DNA of 16,617 nt from JBDSKH01 sp035556655 (GCA_035556655.1 DATMFW010000078.1:1-16617), one strand, 5' to 3'; positions 1 to 6,554 are shown, counted from the first letter of the stretch. Notes: generated from the sequence alone by a model not told the origin. Translations and numbers: made by a program.

Positions 1-609
1 GCCGAGGGCGGCGAGGGTCTCCAGCGCGTCTCCCGCCCCGCCGACGAGCAGCCGGGCCTCATCGAGACCGGCGAACAGCAGGTGAGCCCGGGTGGCGATC
101 GCGCGGTGCACAGGGATGGCCTCCGCCGCATCCCAGAGCCGGCTGCGGTGGTTGACGTCGTACGAGATCGTCGCACCGGCCGCCTCGGCCAGGTCGAGCG
201 CGTGCTCGACGGTGGCCCGGGCGGTCGCCGACAGGGCCGGTGTGATGCCGGTCAGGTGCAGGATGTCGCCCGGGCCCAGAGCGATCCCGTCCAGGTCGGC
301 GGGGGTGAGCCTGCTGCCTGCGCTGCCCGCCCGGTGGTACTCGATCTCGGTGCGCCCGGGCGAGGGGCTGGTCTTGCGCAGCATGCCGGTCGGGGCCACG
401 GGGTCGACGATGACCCGGGCGTCGACGCCCTCGGCCTGCAGGATCGCGGCGATGCGCCTGCCCGCTTCGTCGTCGCCGACCCTGCCCAGCCAGGTGACGG
501 GTGCCCCCAGGCGGGCCAGTCCGATCGCCACGTTCAGTTCGGCACCCCCGGTGCCCGGGCGCATCCCCTGGACGTCGAGCGCCTCCCCGACCGTGACGAC
601 GCGACTCAT
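1..609 (-). CDS. kdgK: PfkB-family sugar kinase, probable 2-keto-3-deoxygluconate kinase (3' end outside window)
   Basis: This is a ribokinase/PfkB-fold kinase that probably phosphorylates 2-keto-3-deoxygluconate to KDPG, the substrate of the aldolase encoded just upstream. About 203 residues are visible from the ATG at 609; the C-terminal part, with the family's catalytic GAGD motif, lies beyond base 1. The visible part begins MSRVVTVGEALDV and has GGAELNVAIGLARLG (about residues 21-35), followed by a VGDDEAG segment, both PfkB-family features. A YDVNHRSRLW segment near residue 150 is typical of KDG kinase-like members. The ATG overlaps the aldolase stop as ATGA, so translation is probably coupled. 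The segment between GEAL and GGAE is roughly a dozen residues shorter than I expect for KDG kinases, which could affect the lid or sugar pocket. The fold is certain; the substrate is inferred from context. Confidence 0.85.
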   Translation of the reverse strand, partial: MSRVVTVGEALDVQGMRPGTGGAELNVAIGLARLGAPVTWLGRVGDDEAGRRIAAILQAEGVDARVIVDPVAPTGMLRKTSPSPGRTEIEYHRAGSAGSRLTPADLDGIALGPGDILHLTGITPALSATARATVEHALDLAEAAGATISYDVNHRSRLWDAAEAIPVHRAIATRAHLLFAGLDEARLLVGGAGDALETLAALG

Positions 610-1226
610 CGCAGGCTCACGGCCTCCGCGCTCAGGCGTTCCACGCGCTCCCAGTCACCGGAGGCGAGGGCGTCCGCGGGCACCATCCAGCTGCCGCTCA
701 CCGCGAACACCGTCGGCTCGGCGAGGTAGGCCGGTGCCCGGGCGGCGCTGATGCCACCGCTGGGCAGGAAGCTCACCTGCGGGAACGGTCCGGCGAGCGC
801 CCGGATGGCGGCCACGCCGCCGAGCGGCTCGGCCGGGAAGAACTTCAGCCGCGACAGACCGGCGCGCAGGGCGCGCTGCACCTCGGATGCGGTGGCGACA
901 CCCGGCACCACGTCGGCTCCCGCGGCGGCGGCCGCGGTGGCGACGGTCTCGTCGAAGCCCGGGCTGACCACGAAACGGGCCCCCGCATCCACGACCCGTT
1001 TCGCGACCTCGGGGTCGATCACCGTGCCGGCTCCGACGACGATGCCCGGCACCGTCGCGGCCGCCTCGAGCACCTGGAACGAGTGCGGCGTGCGCAGGGC
1101 GATCTCGGCCGAGCGGATGCCGCCCGCGGCGAGCGCGCTCATCAGGTCGCGCGCCCGGGCGGGATCGTCGAGCACCACGACGGGGACGATGGGGCCGAGG
1201 TCGGCGGGTTCGAGGTCGATGGCCAT
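606..1226 (-). CDS. eda: 2-dehydro-3-deoxyphosphogluconate (KDPG) aldolase
   Basis: This is a class I aldolase that cleaves KDPG to pyruvate and glyceraldehyde-3-phosphate, the last step of the Entner-Doudoroff and hexuronate routes. The 206-residue protein has the family landmarks in order: EIALRT with the catalytic glutamate, VGAGTV, SPGFDE, PGVATASE, and LKFFPAE with the Schiff-base lysine, then LPSGGI for phosphate binding. I chose the ATG at 1226 (MAIDLEPADLG) over the in-frame start at 1274 because the longer form adds 16 unrelated residues and overlaps gnd. With this start the gene begins two bases after the gnd stop, and it overlaps kdgK by four bases. The gene therefore sits in the gnd-eda-kdgK operon. 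Some homologues also act on 2-keto-4-hydroxyglutarate or KDPGal, which the sequence cannot distinguish. Confidence 0.93.
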   Translation of the reverse strand: MAIDLEPADLGPIVPVVVLDDPARARDLMSALAAGGIRSAEIALRTPHSFQVLEAAATVPGIVVGAGTVIDPEVAKRVVDAGARFVVSPGFDETVATAAAAAGADVVPGVATASEVQRALRAGLSRLKFFPAEPLGGVAAIRALAGPFPQVSFLPSGGISAARAPAYLAEPTVFAVSGSWMVPADALASGDWERVERLSAEAVSLR

Positions 1227-1228
1227 GG

Positions 1229-2686
1229 CTAGTGGGTGCTCACGGCGGAGATCTCGGACCGGTCGCCCGACCACAGGGTATGGAACGTCCCGGCCTTGTC
1301 GACGCGGCCGTAGGTGTGCGCCCCGAAGAAGTCGCGCTGCCCCTGCACGAGCGCCGCCGGGAGCCGGTCGGCGCGCAGACCGTCGTAGTACGCCAGGCTC
1401 GACGAGAACGCCGGCGACGGGATCCCGGCCGCTGCGGCGTGGGCGACCACCCGCCGCCAGGCCTCCTGCGTGCGGGTCACGACGTCGACGAAGAACGGGG
1501 CGGTGACGAGCGCGACGAGCCCGGGATCGGCGGCGTAGGCCTCGGTGATGCGGTTGAGGAACCGGGCGCGGATGATGCAGCCGCCGCGCCAGATCTTCGC
1601 GATCTCACCCTTCTCGATCGTCCAGCCGTACTGCGCGGCCCCCGCGACGATGGCGTCGAAGCCCTGCGAGTAGGCGATGATCTTCGAGGCGTAGAGCGCC
1701 TGGCGCACGTCCTCGACGAAGGCGGCTGGGTCGTCGACGGCGGGCACGGACGCCGGCCCCGGAAGCCCGGCGGCCGCCGCGCGCTGTGCCGGCTTGGAGC
1801 TCAGCGAACGGGCGAACACCGCCTCGGCGATGCCCGAGACGGGGATGCCGAGGTCGAGAGCGTTCTGCACCGTCCAGACCCCGGTGCCCTTCGACCCGGC
1901 CTGGTCGAGGATCACGTCGACGAGCGGCGCCCCCGTCTCGGCGTCCACCTGGCGCAGCACCTCGGCGGTGATCTCGATGAGGTAGCTCTCCAGCTCGCCG
2001 GTGTTCCACTCGGCGAAGATGTCGGCGATCTCGGCGGGGCTCTTTCCGGTGCCGCGGCGGATCAGGTCGTAGGCCTCGGCGATGAGCTGCATGTCGGCAT
2101 ACTCGATGCCGTTGTGGATCATCTTCACGAAGTGCCCGGCTCCGTCGTGGCCGACGTGGGTGACGCAGGGCTCGCCGTCGACGATCGCCGCGATGCTCTT
2201 CAGGATCGGGCCGAGCGTGACCCAGGCCTCATCGGATCCGCCCGGCATGATCGAGGGGCCGTGCAGCGCCCCCTCCTCGCCACCGGAGATGCCGGCGCCC
2301 ACGAAGTTGATGCCGGTCTCGCGCACCGCCTTCTCGCGCCGGATGGTGTCGGTGAACAGCGCGTTCCCGCCGTCGACGATGATGTCGCCAGGCTCGAACA
2401 CCCGCACCAGCTCGTCGATGACCGCATCGGTGCCCTTCCCGGCCTGCACCATGATGATCGCGGTGCGCGGCGTGGCGAGCGACGCGGCGAACTCCGCGTA
2501 GTCGCGGGCCGGCACGAACCCGGCCTCGGGGTGCTCGCTCACGAGGGTCTCGGTCTTCTCGTATGACCGGTTGAACACGGCCACCGTGTTGCCCTCGCGG
2601 CTGGCCAGATTGCGGGCCAGATTGGAGCCCATCACCGCCAGCCCGACGACTCCGATGTTGGCGGTGGCGGTGGGGGTGGCGGTCAT
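1229..2686 (-). CDS. gnd: 6-phosphogluconate dehydrogenase, decarboxylating (NADP-dependent type)
   Basis: The enzyme oxidatively decarboxylates 6-phosphogluconate to ribulose-5-phosphate in the pentose phosphate pathway and yields NADPH. At 485 residues it matches the long homodimeric form (about 470 residues in E. coli), not the short form of about 300. The N-terminal Rossmann motif GLAVMG is at residues 15-20, and NRS at 39-41 follows beta-2 as in NADP-binding members. Substrate and catalytic elements include GGEEGALHGPSIMPGG (135-150) and GHFVKMIHNGIEY, with the catalytic Lys188 and Asn192. The C-terminal tail has KAGTFHTLW, as in the family. The ATG at 2686 is the first gene of a leftward operon with eda and kdgK. 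It has no Shine-Dalgarno site but a -10-like TAGCCT seven bases upstream, so the mRNA is probably leaderless. Confidence 0.96.
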   Translation of the reverse strand: MTATPTATANIGVVGLAVMGSNLARNLASREGNTVAVFNRSYEKTETLVSEHPEAGFVPARDYAEFAASLATPRTAIIMVQAGKGTDAVIDELVRVFEPGDIIVDGGNALFTDTIRREKAVRETGINFVGAGISGGEEGALHGPSIMPGGSDEAWVTLGPILKSIAAIVDGEPCVTHVGHDGAGHFVKMIHNGIEYADMQLIAEAYDLIRRGTGKSPAEIADIFAEWNTGELESYLIEITAEVLRQVDAETGAPLVDVILDQAGSKGTGVWTVQNALDLGIPVSGIAEAVFARSLSSKPAQRAAAAGLPGPASVPAVDDPAAFVEDVRQALYASKIIAYSQGFDAIVAGAAQYGWTIEKGEIAKIWRGGCIIRARFLNRITEAYAADPGLVALVTAPFFVDVVTRTQEAWRRVVAHAAAAGIPSPAFSSSLAYYDGLRADRLPAALVQGQRDFFGAHTYGRVDKAGTFHTLWSGDRSEISAVSTH

Positions 2687-2693
2687 GGGAATC

Positions 2694-2699
2694 AGGCTA
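2694..2699 (-). promoter_or_regulatory. Putative -10 element for the gnd-eda-kdgK operon (leaderless)
   Basis: On the minus strand TAGCCT stands seven bases before the gnd ATG, so transcription should begin at or next to the start codon. No clear -35 is seen; its position would fall inside the gntK coding region. The call rests on the TANNNT match and on the same spacing recurring before other genes in the window. Confidence 0.5.
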
Positions 2700-2700
2700 C

Positions 2701-2708
2701 CGCTAGCG
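2701..2708. promoter_or_regulatory. Perfect 8-bp palindrome between the divergent gnd and gntK promoters
   Basis: CGCTAGCG is its own reverse complement. It lies between the two divergent -10-like hexamers and overlaps the gntK one. It could be the core of an operator acting on both operons, but eight bases of GC-rich palindrome can arise by chance. Confidence 0.3.
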
Positions 2709-2709
2709 T
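2704..2709 (+). promoter_or_regulatory. Putative -10 element for the gntK operon (leaderless)
   Basis: TAGCGT stands six bases before the gntK GTG, and no Shine-Dalgarno sequence precedes that start. Its -35 region would lie within the start of gnd on the opposite strand. It is only four bases from the divergent gnd -10 element. Confidence 0.5.
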
Positions 2710-2715
2710 TGCAGC

Positions 2716-3201
2716 GTGGATTCCGTCGTCGTCATGGGGGTCTCCGGCTCGGGCAAGACCACCGTCGGGCAGGCCCTCGCCGCCCGGCTGGGGGTGCCGT
2801 TCACCGATGGCGACGACCTGCATCCGGCGGCCAATCTGCGCAAGATGACCGACGGCATCCCGCTGACCGACACCGACCGGCAGCCCTGGCTGGATGCGGT
2901 GGGCGCGGTGCTCGCGGAGGGCACGTGCGTCGTCGCCTGCTCCGCGCTGCGCCGGGCGTACCGCGACCGCCTGCGCACCTGGGCACCCGGCCTCGTCGTG
3001 GTGCACCTCGAGGTGCCGCCGGAGGTCCTCCAGCAGCGCATGACCACGCGGGCGGGGCACTTCATGCCGGTCGCGTTGCTCGACTCGCAGCTGGCCACCC
3101 TGGAACCCCCCGCCGCCGGGGAGGCGGCACTCACCCTCGATGCCACGGCGCCGGTCGGCGAACTCGTGGAGCGCATCGCGACCTGGCTGGAGACCCGATG
3201 A
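2716..3201 (+). CDS. gntK: Gluconokinase
   Basis: This kinase phosphorylates gluconate to 6-phosphogluconate with ATP in the cytoplasm, feeding the divergent gnd product. The 161 residues match the small P-loop gluconokinases of the GntK/IdnK family in length. The Walker A motif GVSGSGKTT is at residues 8-16. It is followed by the family signatures TDGDDLHPAANLRKM, PLTDTDRQPWL, CSALRRAYRDRLR and GHFMPVALLDSQLATLE. The start is GTG at 2716; no other start preserves the P-loop strand, and its position six bases after a -10-like hexamer supports it. The stop overlaps the next gene's ATG (ATGA), so gntK heads a coupled three-gene operon. Confidence 0.96.
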   Translation: MDSVVVMGVSGSGKTTVGQALAARLGVPFTDGDDLHPAANLRKMTDGIPLTDTDRQPWLDAVGAVLAEGTCVVACSALRRAYRDRLRTWAPGLVVVHLEVPPEVLQQRMTTRAGHFMPVALLDSQLATLEPPAAGEAALTLDATAPVGELVERIATWLETR

Positions 3202-4250
3202 CCCCGACACCCCCCACCGATCGTCTGCGCGTGGTGATCGCCACCCCGATGAGCCCGGCGAACGTCGACCTGCTGCGCTCGCTCGAACCGCGCATCGAGG
3301 TGATCCACGATCCCGAGCTGGCCGGCCCCGCGAGCGACAACTGGATGGAGGAGTACGACCGCCCCGCCGGTCTGCAGGAGGCGTTCGAGGCGTACGTCGA
3401 CTCGGCGGATGTGCTGTACGGGGTGCCCGACCAGTCCGGCCGGGCGCTGGCCCGCACGGTGGCGGCGAATCCCGGGCTGCGCTGGGTGCACACCATCCCC
3501 GCCGGCGGAGGCCAGCAGGTGCGCGCCGCGCGCCTCGATGAGGACGCGCTGCAGCGCATCGTGTTCACCACCTCCGCCGGCGTCCACGCCGAGCCGCTCG
3601 CCGAGTTCGCGGTGTTCGGCGTGCTGGCCGGGGCGAAGCTGCTGCCGTGGCTGCTGGAGGAGAAGGCCGCTCACCACTGGGGCGAGCGCCGGGTGATGCC
3701 CATCGCCTCCGATCTCACGGTCGCCGTCGTCGGGCTCGGCTCCATCGGGCGGGCGACGGCCGCGAAGCTCTCGGGTCTCGGGTACACGGTGGTGGGCGTG
3801 CACCGCCGCGAGGTCGAGGCGCCCGGGGTGTCGCGCATCCGCCCCGTCGAGCAGCTGGCGGAGGTGCTCGCCGAGGCCGACGCCGTGGTGATGGCGCTGC
3901 CGGGCACCGATTCCACCCGCGGCATGCTGAGCCGTGAGGTCCTGGCCGCGGCGAAGCCCGGGATCACCGTGGTCAACGTCGGACGCGGCACGACGATCGA
4001 CGAGGAGGCGCTCATCGAGGCGCTCGGCGAGGGACGGGCGGGACTCGCGGTCCTCGACGTCACGGCCGTCGAACCGCTCGCCCCCGACAGCCCGCTCTGG
4101 GACCTCCCCAACGCCATCGTCGCGCCGCACACCGCGGCGATCAGCCCGCACGAACCGCGGCTGATCGCCGAGCTGTTCGCCGAGAACGCCCGACGGTTCC
4201 TCGACGGCGAGCCCCTGCTCAACCGTGTCGACACCCGGGAGTTCTACTGA
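3198..4250 (+). CDS. D-isomer-specific 2-hydroxyacid dehydrogenase, possible 2-ketogluconate/hydroxypyruvate reductase
   Basis: This is an NAD(P)H-dependent 2-ketoacid reductase of the D-2-hydroxyacid dehydrogenase family, 350 residues long. The nucleotide motif GLGSIG is at 179-184, with basic HRR at 202-204 after beta-2, which suggests a preference for NADP(H). The catalytic triad of the family is complete: Arg263 in NVGRGT, Glu292 in DVTAVEP and His311 in VAPHTAA. The ATG at 3198 overlaps the gntK stop by four bases and has GGAG five bases upstream; the reading frame stays open further upstream, but that part is antisense to gnd. Coupling to gluconokinase suggests reduction of 2-ketogluconate to gluconate, as GhrB/TkrA-type enzymes do, or of a related 2-keto sugar acid. 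Glyoxylate/hydroxypyruvate reductase is an equally plausible label from sequence alone. Confidence 0.9.
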   Translation: MTPTPPTDRLRVVIATPMSPANVDLLRSLEPRIEVIHDPELAGPASDNWMEEYDRPAGLQEAFEAYVDSADVLYGVPDQSGRALARTVAANPGLRWVHTIPAGGGQQVRAARLDEDALQRIVFTTSAGVHAEPLAEFAVFGVLAGAKLLPWLLEEKAAHHWGERRVMPIASDLTVAVVGLGSIGRATAAKLSGLGYTVVGVHRREVEAPGVSRIRPVEQLAEVLAEADAVVMALPGTDSTRGMLSREVLAAAKPGITVVNVGRGTTIDEEALIEALGEGRAGLAVLDVTAVEPLAPDSPLWDLPNAIVAPHTAAISPHEPRLIAELFAENARRFLDGEPLLNRVDTREFY

Positions 4251-5101
4251 TGACATCGCGCCTGTTCAGCCTGATCGCACTGCCGCTCTCGCTCGTCGGT
4301 CACCTGCTGTTCTGGCCGGGCAGCGCCGGGCTGCTGCGGGCGACGCAGCGCTTCGACGGCGGCCTCGACATCGGGGCGCTCGCGCTCGTGGTGGTGGGCA
4401 TCGCCGTGATCGCCGCCGCCGTCGCGACGCTCGCGATCGGGTGGCTCGGCGTCATCGTGCTGGGCGGGGTGCACATCGTGTTCTCGCTGCTGCTGCACCT
4501 GGTGCCGATCGATCTGCGCGCCGATGCGTTCTCACCCGCCTTCGAGCTGATGAACGCCGCACGCGGGGCGAGCGCCGAGCTCGGCGACGGGATGTTCTTC
4601 TATTTCCCGCCCGGCGCGGGTCTGATCATCGGGGTGGTCCTCGTCGCCGCCGGGCTGGCCTCGGATGCGCGGCGGACCCGGCCGGCCGGCCCGGCCCGCG
4701 GACTGTCGGCGCTCGCCGGCGTGGGGGGAGTGTTCGGGCTGGTGCTCGCGCTCGCCGGGGGTGCGATCACCTACGTCCGTCTGCTGGTCATGCTGGCCGG
4801 CGCCGACGCGCTCGGCCTGGCTCTGCTCTACGTCGGCGCGATCCTCGTCGGGGCGGCCGTGTACGTCAGCCGGTGGTCGTCGGCGGGGGCGTTCGTGCTC
4901 GGCGGCGTCACCGTCCTCGCCGGGCTCGCCCTGCTCGCGGCGCCCCGGGCACTGGTCGGCCCCGTCCCCACCCCCGAGCTGCGCCGCGCCCTCGAACTCG
5001 CCGGACCCTCTGGCCTGCTGCTGCTGATCGGCGTGGTCGTGCTGGTGGCCGGCCTCGCGGTGCGATACCGGGCGCGCCGGGCGATCCCGGCAGCCGTGTA
5101 G
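4250..5101 (+). CDS. Multi-pass membrane protein of unknown function
   Basis: I do not recognise this 283-residue protein. About eight hydrophobic segments can be seen, near residues 5-27, 41-61, 64-86, 119-137, 152-172, 186-206, 212-232 and 252-272. They are rich in Gly, Ala, Val and Leu and have few charges. The longest polar stretch, about 87-118, contains PIDLRADAFSPAFELM and an acidic ELGDG and probably faces one side of the membrane; an arginine-rich loop at 141-150 probably faces the cytoplasm. It is too short, and lacks the motifs, for a GntP-type gluconate permease. The ATG overlaps the preceding stop (TGATG) and is preceded by GGGAG, so it is co-translated with the gluconokinase/reductase operon. 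A role in sugar-acid uptake or sensing is only a guess from position. Confidence 0.85.
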   Translation: MTSRLFSLIALPLSLVGHLLFWPGSAGLLRATQRFDGGLDIGALALVVVGIAVIAAAVATLAIGWLGVIVLGGVHIVFSLLLHLVPIDLRADAFSPAFELMNAARGASAELGDGMFFYFPPGAGLIIGVVLVAAGLASDARRTRPAGPARGLSALAGVGGVFGLVLALAGGAITYVRLLVMLAGADALGLALLYVGAILVGAAVYVSRWSSAGAFVLGGVTVLAGLALLAAPRALVGPVPTPELRRALELAGPSGLLLLIGVVVLVAGLAVRYRARRAIPAAV

Positions 5102-5104
5102 ACT
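5099..5104 (+). promoter_or_regulatory. Putative -10 element of the rplY promoter
   Basis: TAGACT is a good actinobacterial -10 match. Its first three bases are the TAG stop codon of the upstream membrane protein gene. Initiation about seven bases downstream would leave a leader of roughly 100 bases before rplY. No convincing -35 is visible. Confidence 0.5.
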
Positions 5105-5122
5105 GACCGACTGAACTTCGGC

Positions 5123-5170
5123 GAGGGGTGCCAGGCGCACCCGTTATCGACGCGGTGGGCTGCTCCCCTT
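5123..5170 (+). promoter_or_regulatory. Structured 5' leader of rplY (candidate cis-regulatory RNA)
   Basis: GGGTGC (5126-5131) and GCACCC (5137-5142) form a 6-bp hairpin with a 5-base loop. The overlapping GAGGGG (5123-5128) can instead pair with CCCCTT (5165-5170). The two pairings share bases and exclude each other, as in ribosomal-protein leaders that regulate themselves. No known family was recognised, and function is inferred from structure and position. Confidence 0.35.
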
Positions 5171-5210
5171 TGCGTTCCGTCGCCGATCTGAGACCTGAGG
5201 GAGTACAGCA

Positions 5211-5864
5211 ATGGCTGACGACAACAAGCTCGTCGCGGAGGTCCGCGACCAGTTCGGCAAGGGCTTCGCCCGCCGCATCCGGGCCGCGGGCCGCATCCCG
5301 GCCGTGATCTACGGGCACGGCACCGACCCGCAGCACGTGAGCCTGCCCGGCCACGAGGTGAGCCTGATCCTGCGCAAGGCCAACCAGGTGCTCGAGCTCG
5401 ACATCGCGGGCACGACCCAGCTCGCGCTGGTCAAGGACGTGCAGAAGGACCCGGTGCGCCAGATCATCGAGCACCTCGACCTCGTCGTGGTCCGCAAGGG
5501 CGAGAAGGTCACCGTCGATGTGCCGGTGCACGTCGAGGGCGAGTCGGCCGCCGGCACGATCGCCGCGCTCGACGCGACGACCCTGTCGCTCGAGGCCGAG
5601 GCCACGCACATCCCGGAGCGCATCACCGTCGACATCGAGGGTGCCGAAGAGGGCACGCAGATCTTCGCGAAGGACCTCACGCTGCCCGAGGGTTCGTCGC
5701 TGATCTCCGACCCCGAGACGCTGGTCGTCAACGTGACCGTGCCCGCCGCCGTCGACCTGGGCGAGACCGCTGCCGAGGGTGAGGCCGCCGAGGGTGAGGC
5801 CGCCGACGCCGGCGAGGCCGCCGAGGGCGAGTCCGAGGCCCCGGCCGACGAGGCCGCGGAGTAA
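5211..5864 (+). CDS. rplY: 50S ribosomal protein L25 / general stress protein Ctc
   Basis: This protein binds 5S rRNA in the large ribosomal subunit. The 217-residue protein is the long, two-domain Ctc/TL5 form. The N-terminal L25 domain (about 1-95) includes FGKGFARRIRAAGRIPAVIYG and the IEHLDLVVV strand; the C-terminal beta domain (about 98-180) includes VPVHVEG and HIPERITVDI. The last 30 or so residues are an acidic Ala/Glu/Gly tail built of GEAAE-like units encoded by near-identical 15-base repeats. The ATG at 5211 has a clear Shine-Dalgarno site (AGGGAG, seven bases away), the best in the window for a transcription-unit head. A leader of about 100 bases precedes it, and pth follows 26 bases downstream, an order usual in actinobacteria. 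Confidence 0.97.
   Translation: MADDNKLVAEVRDQFGKGFARRIRAAGRIPAVIYGHGTDPQHVSLPGHEVSLILRKANQVLELDIAGTTQLALVKDVQKDPVRQIIEHLDLVVVRKGEKVTVDVPVHVEGESAAGTIAALDATTLSLEAEATHIPERITVDIEGAEEGTQIFAKDLTLPEGSSLISDPETLVVNVTVPAAVDLGETAAEGEAAEGEAADAGEAAEGESEAPADEAAE
5775..5832 (+). repeat. Short tandem repeats coding the acidic tail of L25
   Basis: Near-identical units of about 15 bases (GAGGGTGAGGCCGCC and variants) recur in frame and encode GEAAE. They could allow tail length to vary by slippage between strains. They are in-frame coding repeats, not an independent element. Confidence 0.6.
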
Positions 5865-5888
5865 CCATCCCTCTCGGCGAAACCCGTG

Positions 5889-5929
5889 GGTTGAGTAGCG
5901 CGTCGCGCAGCGACTCGCGTGTCGAAACC
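5889..5929. repeat. Imperfect palindromic intergenic repeat (REP-like) spanning the pth start
   Basis: The element runs from GGTTGAGTAGCGCG to CGCGTGTCGAAACC. At its centre is a perfect stem, GTCGC (5902-5906) and GCGAC (5910-5914), around the loop GCA; the outer arms pair imperfectly. From memory, elements of this form (GGTTGAGTAGCG ... TATCGAAACC) are dispersed between genes in Microbacteriaceae. No second copy is seen in this window, so the repeat status rests on that recollection and on the palindrome. Confidence 0.55.
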
Positions 5930-6502
5930 TGGCTCCTGGCCGGGCTCGGGAATCCCGGGCCCGGCTACGCCGGTCATCGCCACAACGTCGGCCAGATGGC
6001 GCTCGCCGAACTGGCCGACCGGGTCGGGGCGTCGTTCACGACGCACAAGACCAACTCCACGGTCGCCGAGGCGCGCCTGGTGCCGGGTGGCCCGAAACTG
6101 GTGCTGGCCAAGCCGAACACCTTCATGAACCTCTCCGGCGGGCCGGTGGCGGCGCTGCTGAGGTTCTACTCGCTCGACGCGTCCCGTCTGATCGTGCTGC
6201 ACGACGAGCTCGACATCCCTTTCGACACCGTGCGGCTGAAGTCCGGCGGCGGCCACGGCGGCCACAACGGGGTCCGCGACATCGCCGCCGCGATCGGCAC
6301 CCCCGACTTCACCCGGGTGCGCATCGGCATCGGCCGTCCGCCGGGACGGCAGGACGCCGCCGACTACGTGCTGAAGCCGTTCAGCAAGGTCGAGCGCGAG
6401 GCGCTGCCGAGCCTGCTCTCCGATGCGGCGGACGCCGCAGAGCTCGTCATCACCGCGGGTCTGCTCGAGGCGCAGCAGCGCTTCCATTCCCCACGCGAGT
6501 GA
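5891..6502 (+). CDS. pth: Peptidyl-tRNA hydrolase
   Basis: The enzyme frees tRNA from peptidyl-tRNA that has dropped off the ribosome, and it is essential in most bacteria. The bacterial Pth residues are all present: Asn21 in GLGNPGPGY, the catalytic His31 in RHNVG, Asn80 in NTFMNLSG, Asp105 in LHDELDIP, and the GGGHGGHNGVRDI segment. The total of 203 residues is about family length plus a short N-terminal extension. The only common start codon in frame is TTG at 5891, which lies inside a palindromic repeat. The first ten or eleven residues (MSSASRSDSR) are therefore repeat-encoded, and homology begins at about ETWLLAGLG. No Shine-Dalgarno site precedes the TTG. Initiation at a non-standard codon such as the CTG near 5936 is possible but would remove part of the first strand. 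Confidence 0.92.
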   Translation: MSSASRSDSRVETWLLAGLGNPGPGYAGHRHNVGQMALAELADRVGASFTTHKTNSTVAEARLVPGGPKLVLAKPNTFMNLSGGPVAALLRFYSLDASRLIVLHDELDIPFDTVRLKSGGGHGGHNGVRDIAAAIGTPDFTRVRIGIGRPPGRQDAADYVLKPFSKVEREALPSLLSDAADAAELVITAGLLEAQQRFHSPRE

Positions 6503-6541
6503 GCCCCGCGCGACCCGCGAGTGGGCGTCGGCGGGCGAGCG

Positions 6542-6547
6542 TAGGCT
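6542..6547 (+). promoter_or_regulatory. Putative -10 element for mfd (leaderless)
   Basis: TAGGCT stands seven bases before the GTG at 6555, in the 52-base gap after pth. This places transcription initiation at the start codon and supports the shorter mfd start. No recognisable -35 was found. Confidence 0.5.
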
Positions 6548-6554
6548 TGCGCGA

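Noticed and set aside
1227..1274. Upstream in-frame start for eda
   Set aside because: It would add 16 residues antisense-like in composition and overlap gnd; MAIDLEPADLG at 1226 aligns with normal KDPG aldolase N-termini.
1232..2566. Long plus-strand open frame opposite gnd
   Set aside because: gnd is unmistakable on the other strand; the translated shadow is low-complexity Arg/Gly/Asp-rich and has no plausible start signal.
2571..3197. Upstream extension of the 2-hydroxyacid dehydrogenase frame
   Set aside because: The frame stays open by chance through gntK and the gnd start. The ATG at 3198 with its Shine-Dalgarno site and ATGA overlap gives a full-length enzyme.
5775..5832. CRISPR-like or satellite array
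   Set aside because: The repeats are short, in frame and encode the acidic tail of L25; there are no spacers.
5919..6128. GTG at 5919 as the pth start
   Set aside because: It is in a different frame and leads to a short meaningless peptide; the Pth motifs are in the frame of the TTG at 5891.
6423..6554. A 44-residue N-terminal extension of mfd
   Set aside because: It overlaps the end of pth, is unlike Mfd N-termini, and the GTG at 6555 follows a -10-like hexamer at leaderless spacing.
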